64,000 bases of DNA. It comes from Toxonevra muliebris. Its lineage: Eukaryota; Arthropoda; Insecta; Diptera; Pallopteridae. Made by a program: the position numbers and the translations under genes. Positions 21,506-33,397 of this stretch are shown one piece after another. Each line of letters begins with the position of its first letter. Position 1 is the first letter of the stretch. Below the pieces are notes generated by a model. That model was given only the letters and a program-made list of their open reading frames with translations, ran no database searches and was not told the origin of the DNA. The DNA is taken from positions 42,311,989 to 42,375,988 of the forward strand of contig OY829326.1 in assembly GCA_963691655.1 (NCBI GenBank), read 5' to 3'.

Positions 21506-24082
21506 AAAAAGGCCGAGTTCGGCCATTTTTGGTCCGACCTTGAAATTCATATAATACTGAAAAATTTTACCCTATGGTATATCTAAAATGGAATATGCAG
21601 ATTTTGCTTTTCCAATAATTTATAAAACCAATTTTTTTTTATCTTTGCCATTACAGTTCATAATAAAATACTGTCACTCAGCATTTGAATAATTTTTCGA
21701 TAAGATTTGGCAAAACTCAATTTTAGGATTTAATTTTCAATTTATAGGTTATGGTTTTTCAAAAATTTTATGATTTTAAGAATCAAACCAAAAACTGACC
21801 TATAATAATAATATTCTAAATTTCATAACTCTGTAAAAAATATGGCGGGAGTCGACTTTTTCGCAATTTTTGGTTAAAATTTCCCAAAATTCTGGGCTGG
21901 TAGAACAGTTCTGCATCCCGATTCGGATTCAGCTTAAAATATATGTACATAAGAAATTATAGTATGTAAGCTTTTAATCATTATAAAAAAGTTGAATTTC
22001 GCAGGACTGTGCTTAAATTTGAAAAATTTGAGCTGAAAACTTATCAATTATTGAAACGTTTTTCAAAATTACCGCATAAAATTAAAAATAACTCTAAATA
22101 TTGTGTTTCTCCACAATAAAATATATGATTATCAATTTCATTCGTTCGCCCCCCTGACTGCACCACTGTGTCGCTGCATCAGGGTTCGGGCGCGACTTCT
22201 TTTCTTATTCTAATATTCCGCTCGAATTTATTATTGTGATATTTTTTTATTCTGCTATTTCAGTTCTATTATTTTTTAGTAAAATAATAGTATTTTTACC
22301 CATAAATTTGAATTGTTTTTGTTTTGCAGCACTGTTACGGCATTCAAATAACAGCAGCTGTTCGTCAAACTGTAATAAGTTTTAATGCATGCAGCGCCAT
22401 CTGTTTGTGGTAACTTAGTCATATTGGTTTTTTGACGGGTGGTTACAAATTGAAAGTACGTATATACGATTTTATGCCAATTACACCACACCCGCTTGAC
22501 CGATTGGGATAATTTTTATAGCGAATATTTTGCAGATTATTATGTGCCAAATTTGGTTGAACTCGCTTCAAAATTCATTGCTAGAAAATTCAACATTTTA
22601 CTTGTATGGGGAGTACCATATCGACTTAGACTATTGCACTATGCAAAAGGTACAAACCAGATGGAGATTTAGGAGAGTTTTTCGATCAATTCTTTTGAAA
22701 CTTTCTTATTATAAATTCCACAAATCCAATATTTTAAGAGAAAAAAAGTGGAAAATTTCATTTTTGGGGCTATTTTTTGGCCACCTTCTCTTGTTTTTTC
22801 TTTTCTTTTCTTTTCTCAAAAAAATTTGGTTACGTTTGTCAACCGTTTGTGCTAATAAAATCCTTATAATAAGAACATCAAAATTAGTTTAAAATTAATA
22901 TTATTTTGGAACAATATTTCTTCCTGATAATATTCAACTTTAATCAATAGTATTTTTAAAATGCAAAAACCGACCATAAATTTGTGATTATTGACTCAAA
23001 ATTAATTAAAAACACTTCTTCCCTCCGGTGTTATTTTCATCTCTGAACAAAAAAAAAAGAAAAAAAAAAATGTTTCCAGAAAGTTTGAATGAGATTGCAC
23101 TGCTTTTTACCGAATAACCAGTTACCTAAATAAAATTTTATATTTGTATAACCTTCATTCTCCATCTGTCAACAATAAACTCATATGTTATTTATTAATT
23201 CATTAAAATTAGAAACTAAAATAAAATTAACTGAAAATCTCGTTAATAATGTTTTCATTTAAAAATAACCTCAATTTTTCAAATAAAAACAAGAGAACAC
23301 AAAAACTTGAAACAATATTCTTCTTTAATTAATTGACAACGCAATTACACACTTGTATGATGAGTTTTTATCTAAAAATACAAAACAACATTTAGAAATT
23401 GCTACCGAAATTAACAAGAAAAATTCGAATCAAAATAGGAGAATACCATAAAAGTATCATACAAAAAAAAGTTGTTAATCTTGTCATAAATTGAACACTC
23501 TTTGAATTTTGTCATAACAATTAAATGTGTGTGTTATCTATAACCCTTAATTCGAGGTTTATAAGTATGTATGTATGTTGTTGCTACTTATTTATGTATA
23601 ACAAAGTCATAGAAAGATACAAATAACGATGACGCTATCATTACCACAATACTTAATTCCAATGATGCAATTTCATTATGATTTTGTGGTTATAAATTTC
23701 AATATTCGTTGAGACAAGTGCTTAATTAAGATTATACAATTGCAATAGAATAAATGTTTATTGATTTTGAGTTAAGGCTGATATTTAGATAATATAGTAA
23801 AAGTTGCTGAAAATGTTTTGCTAGTGGGGGAATTAATAGTTCCTCACATATAAGTAATTTCCAGAGACGACAAAAGTATGTGCAAAAAAAATTATCTTTA
23901 TCATAAAAATAAAAAATTTTATAATTTTATAAGAAAGACAGATACAAATGAAAAATATTTTCAGGCATATGTTTGTCTTCCCTGATAATTTCCTGAAATT
24001 CAGAAAAATGTATTCCTCATTCATTTTTCTAGTCTGAAAATATAATTCTGCTATATTTTTATATTTTTGATTAAAAGATTTA
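21506..24082. other. Non-coding region, no gene seen
   Basis: AT-rich with scattered A and T runs. A less AT-rich patch at 22140-22510 ('gcgccatctgtttgtgg', 'cacacccgcttgaccgattg') resembles repeat-derived sequence but I cannot name it. The open frame at 22530-22892 has no recognisable features. Confidence 0.35.
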
Positions 24083-24318
24083 AATCGTCGGTTCAAAGGT
24101 AAAACTCATTAAGTACAGATTGAGCATAGACCCGGTTTCTATACTTAGATTTATAGTTTCTGGTAATCTTTATAGGAAAAAATTAATTATTAATCATAGA
24201 TTCCTAAATTGTGATACAGAATCCATAGAAAATCATCAAGTAGATATGCGGTTTTAAAATTAGCTTTACTGTCTCTTTAAATAAGTAACTTAATGAGTTT
24301 CACCTCTGAACCAACGAA
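24083..24318. repeat. 236-bp inverted-repeat element (MITE-like)
   Basis: 24083-24116 and 24285-24318 are imperfect inverted copies of 34 bp (core GGTTCAnAGGTnAAACTCAT, then TAAGT). The interior is AT-rich without coding. No target duplication was recognised. Confidence 0.55.
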
Positions 24319-25114
24319 ATATCAAATCGCTCAAAAATTAAATAATATATGAATCAGTATGATTTTTTTTGTAACATTCTATATATCACTATATAAAGCA
24401 ATAACATATTTTTAAACATATCAATAATTGCTTAAACACAACAATTATCATTTTCAATTAACCGATAAATCTAATTTACATACCAATGACATATCATATT
24501 TCATTTTTTCCACTTCATATTCGTTCATCAACTTTATTCGATGTATGTTATAATTCATGGCATTATCATAACATTTGTGATTATTTTGTTATTTTTGTAC
24601 ATTAAGAGCACTTAACAAATCATTTTAGTTACAAGTTATCAAATTCCCTATCGTGTGCTCACTCCACATGCTCCACCACATTCCGCACAACCAAATTCCA
24701 AAACAATGTTACTAGTAGGGAGGGCCTTTTGTGAAGTTGTGTCACAGTAATGGGGACTCAATTACATTAAACGCGACATAATATCACATATGCTACAATT
24801 TTTTTGTTTTTTTTTTTTGTTTTTGCTAAACAAACAATTAATCTGCATGATTTTGATAAAGTTTCAATTTCAGTTTTGTTCATTGTTTTGGATTTTTGTT
24901 GACATGAGTTGTTGAAATGATGAATTAATTTAATGGAAATTATGATAAAAAGATTACTCATGTATGGATGTTTAAAAATAATAAAAGTAATTAAATATTC
25001 TATTAGGATTTGGAATGTTAATTTCAAAAGAGATATGTTTTTTAGAATACCTTAAAAGTAATCAGCTAAAGTCGATAATAAGTATATACAAATGCGTCAA
25101 AACTTCAATGATAT
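24319..25114. other. Non-coding region, no gene seen
   Basis: AT-rich sequence before the tandem repeat. Nothing beyond short open frames of low complexity. Confidence 0.35.
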
Positions 25115-26475
25115 ATTGGGTGATGTTCAAATGCCCAATAGAAATTCGAATGAATTTCTACGTCAATTCATAATTGTACACGAATAGTGGATCCTATAAA
25201 TACCAGAGCCCGTATTTGGAGGAAGTTCTGAAGTGGAGGGGAAATAGAAACCATGTTAAGCGATGCTCAATAGTAGTTCTAAAGAATTTCTGCGTCGTTT
25301 CATAACTGTGGACGGCGATGCCAACTTGCGGGGAATTCCCCAATTTGCGGGGAATTTTACTTGATTCGGGGAATCGGGGAATGAGCTGTTTTTTGCGGGG
25401 AATTTGAAGTCGTTCAGCTTTTAGTAATTAAAGTCTGTAGAATATTTTTTGTCAAATTTTATGTAATGTAAATCGTTTAACTTATGAAATATTTCATACT
25501 TTGGGTCTTTTAATCTTCAACTTTTCTTAAGCAGCCCCTGCGATTTACTGGTTTAGAGAAATCGATTTTTAAATAAGTGTGCTATTTGAAAATATTATAT
25601 TTTGAAAATATTTTCCGAAAATTTCAGAGACCGCAGAGTGCTTTCGTATATATTATGGCGCCGAGTTTCAGTCAGGCCAAAACAGTCGCGCGGCTCTGCG
25701 AATTCCCTTTCGGCCATTCAGAAAGGATTAGCTATGCCTTCGTCCAGCACCTCCTGATTAATAACTCTTAATCATTGCTGAATAATCTGTAAACTTACAA
25801 ATTACGGTCAGCCACCATAAATAAGATGAAGTATATTTTATATGTTAAAATTCGATAGTCAAAACTTTGAACCCGTTTTTCTCAAAACGAAGTTTTTGCC
25901 ATTTTTTATTTGAGTTAAAAAAAATCTCATGTCTTCTCCTTTGAGAACTTTAATGTCCAAAAGGGGGCTAAAGCTTATATGTTAAGAATTCCGTAGTCAG
26001 AAAGTACGTTTCTATTAATCTACCAGTCCCATAAAAATTGGTTAAGTTTTTTACCGAGAAAGTTCAGGGTCGCCTTAATATAACAGTCATTAAGATCAAT
26101 TTTATATAATTTTTCATTTTTGTAAAATGTTTATATGGAAAGTGCGTGTCGTGCTGTTATAATATGAAATTATACCAATGCGGGGAATCCGATCGAAAAT
26201 CGGGGAATTTCTCGTGGGTTATCGGGGAGAGAGAAAAAATGAGTTGGCATCCCAGGACCCAATATACATCAGAGCCCTTATTCAGAAAGACATTTTAGGG
26301 GTTATGTTGGAGAGGGGAGACAAAAGCATGTTCAGCGACGCTCAATAGTAATTCAAATGGATTTCCGCATCCATTCATAGCTGTGGTCGAATCGTGGATT
26401 CAATATTCAGTAAATAGCATATCCCATATATAGAAGGGGATTTTCGGATCTGTTATGGAGAGGGGAGACAGGAAA
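25115..26475. repeat. Tandem repeat of three units of about 148 bp, interrupted
   Basis: Three diverged units can be aligned. Landmarks are 'gatgctcaatagta' / 'gacgctcaatagta', 'ttcataactgtgg' / 'ttcatagctgtgg', and 'ggagaggggagacaaaag' / 'ggagaggggagacagg'. Unit boundaries fall near 25115, 25261, 26338 and 26475. The middle unit is split by an insertion at about 25313-26255; without it the period is about 148 bp. It may be a short satellite or minisatellite remnant. Confidence 0.65.
25313..26255. mobile_element. Insertion with GATGCCAACT inverted ends (hAT-like)
   Basis: The inverted cores GATGCCAACT lie at 25317-25326 and 26242-26251. Repeated CGGGGAAT words follow each end (about 25328-25403 and 26180-26228), which resembles the subterminal repeats of hAT elements. 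It lies inside one unit of the 148-bp tandem repeat. I could not find an 8-bp duplication; some target sequence seems lost. No transposase is seen. Confidence 0.6.
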
Positions 26476-26800
26476 ACTTATTTGTTTTTGATTTTATAAA
26501 TTTTTAATATCACTGACAATAAGACTGACAAATTTTTTCTCATTAAAATTATTCTATCAACTTAGAAATTAATTTTTGAGATTAAAATGAAACGCAGTTG
26601 ATAAAATTAAAAAAAAAAAAATTAATAGAAATTATATATTATTATTAGAGACTATGAAACTGAAATCTAGTTGTTCATATTCATTCTATAGTTTGACTTT
26701 ACTTCATTGCTACTTAACAGTTCAAGGTTTGTTAACGGGCTTAATGAAACGTAATTTTGTTTTGTCAAAGTGACTAAGTCGCAGCATTGTATAAAGGGCA

Positions 26801-26853
26801 GGCAAATCGTACGGCCGTTTCGGAGCCCGCCACGATTCCTCATCAGTGATCTT
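26801..26853 (-). ncRNA. Candidate hammerhead ribozyme core
   Basis: On the minus strand CTGATGA (26846-26840) is followed by an 18-nt segment that begins GGA and ends TCC (stem II), then GAAA (26821-26818). Then comes C-GGCC-G-T-A, giving a two-pair stem III with a GGCC loop and cleavage position H17 = A at 26810. All core positions (CUGAUGA, GAA, A15.1-U16.1, H17) are present. Stem I pairs 26848-26852 with 26808-26804 (four Watson-Crick pairs and one wobble), but the pair next to the core is A-C. Type I hammerheads with very short stem III are known from Penelope-like retroelements; this may be a decayed relic of one. Activity is uncertain. Confidence 0.45.
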
Positions 26854-27845
26854 TATGATGGTTCTTACTAGCATTTCAACATTCTATATAAATGTTTAAT
26901 ATTTGAAAAAATTGCCAAGAATTACAAGGTTTTTGTTTTTGTTTTCAAATATTTACACTAAAGAGAAATGGGGAATGAAACTAATACAATTGTTCTCTAT
27001 ATTTAATTTGTTGAAATTCTCATTGCAACTAGATATTTAACAGTTAGTTAATGACTTGTCTAGTTGTAGAAATGAGAGAGAGAGAGAGCGTATAATATTG
27101 CACTGAAAAATGATTTTAATAGCATTTAACAGAATCAGTTTCACAAAATTTCATTATGCGTGATCCTTAATGCAATCTTCAGGGATAAAATATTGATTAC
27201 GGATCTGCACCAGAGTTCAAAGAACAGTCGAAAGACCGGGTATTTTCAGGCCAATCAGCAATATATATGGCAAAGGTCTCCTGAAGAAGGCCGAAACGTT
27301 GGAACTTCCTTAATTTATGTGTTATCGTTTTTGGTGTCTATAGAAAAGTATTTTAGTAGAACAAGAAGCACATTTTTTGTAAACTCAAGAATCCTCCATC
27401 TAAGCTCCATACCTCCTCCATGGGGGTGGTCCTAAAACATAAAAACACTCTCCACCCTTTTATTCTCGGAAAAATAAACTTACAAAGTCAAATTTTTTAT
27501 ATTTGTTAAATAAATTTTTAAAAATTCAACGTACAAAATTTTTTAAAATTTAAAATTTTACAAACTTTATTTAAGAGCTTAGTGTAACAAGCTAGAAGGA
27601 GACTGCATTAAAAAGTTTAGTAAAGTAAGTCCCGTCCTACTTTTGCTAGACTTATTAAACGACCCACCCTTATATTTTAAAAATTAAAGTCTGTCCATTT
27701 AAACTGAGATGTTTTATTGATGATGATGAACGTACCTACTAAAAGTATATAAGATATCTTATTGAATAGAAAAAAGAATATACACACTTGGAATTCCAAA
27801 AATATACTACAAGGACGTATAACAAAATATCTTATCACATATTTT
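26854..27845. other. Non-coding region with a Penelope-like motif
   Basis: At 27272-27295 the plus strand reads 'CTGAAGAAGGCCGAAACG' followed by TTGG. This is the same signature found at 7550-7587 on the minus strand and one I associate with Penelope-like element repeats. A GA run lies at about 27074-27088. The open frame 27160-27435 covers this motif and is not a recognised protein. Confidence 0.4.
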
Positions 27846-28433
27846 CAGGTCCGACGATAGGGGCGTGGGTCGGGGGGGATACCAACAGGGCCCGAAATTT
27901 TTAAGCGTCTATGCGTCTGAAAATTGAATTACAAACCATGCAAATTAATTATCGGGTTAATCATCTATCAATCGTGAAGACATTTTGCAGACGGGCCCGG
28001 GTCCCATATTAAAAAAGAATAAAAAACTTCCATCGATCCTGCTCAACTAAAACTAGAGTGTCAAGTTTAGCCACTCTATGCCTGGAAGCGAAATTAGCAA
28101 GAAAATTAAATTTTGAAGAGATCATCAATTCCTTCGCATCAGCCAAAGCAAGAAAGGCGTACTTATGAATTATGCGCATTATGAGAGTTGATAAGAAAAA
28201 CTTTTAATGTAATTAAAGCAAAATGTAAACTTATTATACAGATATTCATACTTAAAGTACAGAATAAATTTTGTTTTTTGATATTTGTCTTTGTATTTTG
28301 ATATATTCCGAATTCCGAAACACATTCCTTAGTGAGCAGTACGAAGATATTTATTGTATCAGAGGTTATGGGTTGGAGCAGAGGTTATCGCCACCTGGCC
28401 CGAATTTTCTCTCGACGGCCCTGCATATTTTAG
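27846..28433 (+). mobile_element. Internally deleted hAT element with transposase C-terminus
   Basis: The ends CAGGTCCGACGATAGG and (reverse complement of the right end) CAGGGCCGTCGAGAGA match at 12 of 16 positions. The element is flanked by an exact 8-bp duplication CATATTTT (27838-27845 and 28434-28441). At about 28053-28165 the plus strand encodes 'SLATLCLEAKLARKLNFEEI' followed by 'INSFASAKARKAYL', which matches the end of the hAT C-terminal dimerisation region as found in TTF/ZNF862-type transposases. The rest of the transposase is deleted, so this 588-bp copy is non-autonomous. Confidence 0.88.
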
Positions 28434-31400
28434 ATTATAAATTATAAATATTAATTTGGTGCGAATTTTTTGAAATTTTTTTTGAATTTTGTGTTATTTC
28501 AAGCCTGGTCTTTGATTTGAACATAGAGTCCTTTGAAACAGTACTATAGTTTCTATAATATTTCTATTCAAACCTATCGAATTCAGATGACAAAAAAATA
28601 AACATAAACTTTTTACAGCAGATTTAATGGGAGCTGATTTTAACACTTTCCACAGAACAGAATTTTTTTATGGAAGGTTTGCGAAAATTTAATATGCCAA
28701 GGAAATATTTATGTAAACATCGACTAACCATGGATTCCCAAACTTACTGGCTACAAATTGAGCTTGTAGCTTTCTGTAAGTAATGGTTTTTTAATGTGGC
28801 TATTACCTACCTACAAATTCAATTCTATTTCGATTATTTTATAAAGACTAAATAAACTATCATCAGCTTTATTATTTGTGCCAAATAATGACAAATTGTG
28901 CAGTGGCATAAGAAAAATGGATAAAAGTTTATGGCGAAAAAGTGATTATTATCACCATCACAATCATCGTTTTCATCGTCCTTACTAGGCGTCAGTAGCA
29001 GTAATGGCAAACGGAAGTGGCAAGCGACGAGTAAAAGACAACGCCATTGTCATTTGATGGCGATAATGATGGCGCTGTCGATGTTGTTGCTGCTGCTACA
29101 GCTTTTTATTATGCGTTAAATGCAGCCATAACAGTTCGGACACAATTCAAAAATGAAAATGAGAGCAAGTGAGCGTACGAACTAAAGGTTCTATTTTACT
29201 TTTACTGCATTTTTTTTTCTTTTTGTTGTTGTCATTTTGCCATGCGCAAACTCATGCACTCACCCTGTATACCATGGTGTAAGACCATTTTCACTTGCTA
29301 CACTTGTGTGCATTTTACTCACAGAGAGTAACAGCAGCAGCCAGCAATAGCATCCATGGAGAAGGAGGAGCTTAAATGCTCTGTGTATGCCAGAGAGTGG
29401 CAATGAGATTGTAGTGGTAATTACCGTAAATTGCTGTGTATATGTATATAAGGAAAATGTGATAAAAATTGTTGTTTCTTTTGTTTTAAGATTTTCTACA
29501 ATTTTTTTTTTTATTTGTAGATATAGTCGCTGTTGCTGTTGTCATTGCTGCCGTTCTCTTGCAATTTTCCAGTGTAAATGGCATGAGAATGATAATTGTA
29601 GCAATTATAATATTAAATTGGGAGATCATAGCTCTTTGCGCTCCTTGTCTATAAACACACACACATAAATATACAAAAAGTACATACATTTTTTTCGCTA
29701 TGTTTTTTGTGCTCTAGCTGCATAATGAAAATGGAAAATTATATAATTAAGCAGAAAAGCACTTTTTTTCAACTATGTACTTTGAGTTTTTCATGCACAC
29801 ATACATATACACATACAAAATATGCACATACAAACTCATCTGAACAAGTAGTCAAATCATTTTGTAAGCTACGATTTGTTTGTTAATTAGAATTCTAGCG
29901 TTGAAATTAAATTTCTGCAGATAATTCTTTTATTTTTTGTATTTGCAAAACAAAAAAAAAACCATCATTTCTCCTGCCAAAAAATATAAGTACATAGTTA
30001 GCAGTTTCCCTTTAGAAAATGGTTGTGGAAAGAGACGAAAACAACAAGAACGACAACGACGACGACTAGTACAGTGACAGCAACGGAGATGGGGAATGCT
30101 TAATTACTGCAGTTTATTTTCTAAGTGAGACTAATTAACTGGCAATTCGTAGCAATGCGGGAATCGGGGAATTTGTGGTAGAGCATGAGACGTAGAATTG
30201 GAGTACCGAATTCGTATTCTGCACATTTATATGCATGCCTTCTGTTTTACCATATCTATCAAATTGATGACTAACACTTTTAAAAGTTGATGATTTCAGT
30301 TTAGATTCATTAAAGCGTCATTTTATGATAATTTTATTCCTAACAATTCGGGTTAACACTCATATACCCTTTCGGCTCATTTCATGATCCAACCAATTTT
30401 CTTGTTTTTGTTTCTTTCTGCTCAGTGAGTCAATATGATATATTTTCAGTAAATAGTATATAAAATATAACTCAAGAAAAATATTTAATATGAGTAACAT
30501 AATATTTTTTGCTTAATTTTAATGATATAATACAATAAATAGGAGAATGACCCGGGAGGTAATATAAGTGATTTTCAAAGGGTATATGAGTATTAAGTAA
30601 ATATACAAATGCATTTGAGACTGTCAACTTTCTCAAAATTTCATTTTCATAAATGATTATTGTCGGTAAATCATTTATTATGATAAATTTTGCTAATTAG
30701 GAAATCGGATTAGGATAATATTCCCAAAGCATTACCAAATATTTGTGCAAAATTAAGTCTGCTTCATTTAATGTTTATCAACATCGATTTCAATTGCCAA
30801 TGGGTCTTAAACATGACAGAACAGTTGAACACATGATGTACTATATTCAAGGTTATCATCATTCCTTTATAGAAGCTGATGTGGCTTGCTCGTTATGAAT
30901 GCTTGGTTTTACTCTATCGTTAAATAATAATGAATTTGTTGGTTAATCTGAGGATTCTCCTTGCTTATCTTTGGTCAAAACCTGATTTTCCGGATAAAAT
31001 AGAAAAAATTATTATTCCCAATGGGACGTTTCAAGTTGAAGCAAAGGAACTATCTTTCCTAATTACACAGTGAATAAAATTTTCAACTTTTGTCTTATGC
31101 GCAAAATTTTTCAACGGTTGATCACGACTGCGTATTCAGTTTTTTTTCAACATATCTAGTTTTCTTCACAATATGGAACTGAAGTCAGCTATAAAGAAAT
31201 TTTTTTATTTCAACATATACAAGTTTGATGTCTGAAGCAAAGTTGTTAAGCACAAAAAGATAAACAATTTTTGTGTATGCACTTTCTCTTCAACTTATAC
31301 TCTTCTTCTTGAAAATTAGGGTTTAAACCTCCTTTTCAGTAAATGGCCGGCAAAAAACAAAAACCGTTGAGAAAACTATAAAATAATCTTTGAAGAAAAT

Positions 31401-32828
31401 GAGCCTTGCTAAAAATAAAGAGGGTCTTAAAACATTAGAATGACCTACAAGGTACACATTTCTCAGAATATTGCAAAAACCGTTTTTTTTTGCATCAGAA
31501 TTGAGCCACTACGTAAGTAATAATGAAATAAATAAATTTGGTGAATACTTAATAGTTTCAGGAAAAATACTGCAGATCACCAGTGGAATCAAGGGTGAAA
31601 TTTTGCGGTTAAGACTCCCCCTCTCCCTCTCCTTTGCCGGTGAAAATCTCATATATTTTGAACGCTTTGATCCTTGTCCATTAAATAAAAAGGGAGCTGG
31701 GAAAATTAATAGTATATTTTTTTTAGAAACTTGTTTTTTTTCCAGGGACCGAAAAAGTGATAATTTTCAAATTTTAACATTTAAAAATCATAGTTAAAAC
31801 TGGTCATAGATAGATTTTTAAGGTAGTTTTGTCCAGATTTCAGGGAGGACTTTTGAAGTATGGCATGAAATTATTATAAAGTTTTAATTAATTTTTGCGC
31901 ACAATTAATAACTTTTTTATCTATAAAACAAAACCCCTGATAACTTTTATTTATCTGCTTTTTTCGCATACTAAGTATATATAAATATGTAGTGTTACAA
32001 GGAGAAACAAAGAGCCACAGCGAGTCGTCTCCATTCGGATCTATCTTGTGGTTATAGAATGACGGTTAAGACACGATTCAGCAAGCAAATGAAGCAAAGG
32101 AATTATATTTCCTAATTATTCATCACCGGTAGTTCTTATCAGAATTTTTTTAAGGACTCCTCATTGTCCGCATAGAACATTTTTCATCGAAACTGATAAA
32201 AGTGTGTTTTGATAGTCTCAAAATAATGTCTACTCACAGCAAAATCACACTACCTAAGTAAACTAGCTAAAAAGAGTTCATCGGCTATGCACATTAGCTG
32301 TTGAACCTTTCTGTAAACTCTGCTGGCTTTCTTCGATCAGTCATTGAAGAGTGGACTAGGAAACAATAATTAACATACAGATGAGTCGACAACAGCTCAC
32401 ATTCTAAGTGAATGGCTAGCTCTAGATTAAAACGGAAGGAAAAAAAATAAATAATGAGGACTAGAAAACATGATCAATGAGGAACTCAACTTATTTTAAT
32501 AAATGAATATGAATTTAATACTTAATATATGTTATTATGTTATTTGAAATTAATAGGAGCAAAGGAATTTTTTTTTGTATTACAAATATGGTTCTGATTC
32601 GAATTATAAGCTTTCGTTCATGGAATCAAATGTTGAAAGTTAACTTTTTTACTTGCAATTGGGAAGAGTTTTTTTATTCGATTCCCAGAACTGAGAAGTA
32701 ATCATTTCTGCCAGATTTGTAAGCATAAATTTTAAGTGCTTGTATTCCTGCGAAAATTTTTAATAGAGCTGCCATTTTTATTTATTTTCTAGCAAATTTA
32801 CTCTTGTTTGAAGTTTTTTTAAGACCCT
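28434..32828. other. Long non-coding region, possible intron or regulatory DNA
   Basis: No exon was recognised. 28900-29700 is rich in CA, TTG and GCT-type runs and in GAC repeats, the texture of fly introns or enhancers. Short pieces: 'gcgggaatcggggaatttg' at 30156-30174, which echoes the insertion at 25313, and one hAT-type end CAGGGACCGAAAA at 31743, which echoes the element at 12857. Confidence 0.4.
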
Positions 32829-33397
32829 AGTGTATTGTATTGTATTATAGAGGTTTCTGTCGTTGTACCGCGACCTATAAGATCTATTGTACGTCCCTCT
32901 TTTCTATCTAGTCTAATCTGCCTAGAGTAACCTCATCCAGTCCAGTCTCCCTCAAGAATTTGAGTATTGCGCCCGGATCTATGGATGCCAGTTCGGTACT
33001 GGGCACTTGGTGCATGGATCAGTGCTTCACATTGAGCTAAAATATGTACTGATGATTCGTCGTCCTCATTACAAAACCTACAAATTGAGCTTTGCTCAAC
33101 CCCTATCTTGCAAAGATGTTCTCTGAGCCCGCAATGCCCAGTCAGAATACCAGCTAATATGCGCAAACTGTTTTTGTTGAGACCAATGCAGAATGCGTAT
33201 CTACTCTTATTATAATTACCTAAAAGCGCTTTGGATTGCCTCAGTCCCGTAAGATTGGTAAAGAGTTCTTGCCTTTTGTTCCTCTCTTCTTGCCTGAGTA
33301 ATTCCCTGATCACGCTATGTCCTATTCCACAGAAGGGTTCAGGTCCCACGAAAGTGGTTGCTGCCCCCTTTCTTGCAAGCTCGTCTGCCTGCTCATA
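32829..33397 (-). pseudogene. LINE fragment: RNase H C-terminus of ORF2 and 3' UTR
   Basis: The minus strand reads 'EQADELARKGAATTF' and then a 138-residue frame (33349-32933) with 'GHCGLREHLCKIG' and a C-rich motif 'CRFCNEDDESSVHIL' ending in C. This is the end of the RNase H region and the zinc-like tail of an I/LOA-group non-LTR retrotransposon. The sequence stops abruptly at about 33397, a typical 5' truncation. The 3' end at 32829 carries ATACA-type tail repeats. No reverse transcriptase is present. Confidence 0.85.

Noticed and set aside
22530..22892. 120-residue open frame
   Set aside because: Low-complexity Phe/Leu end and no recognisable motif; the composition matches surrounding non-coding DNA.
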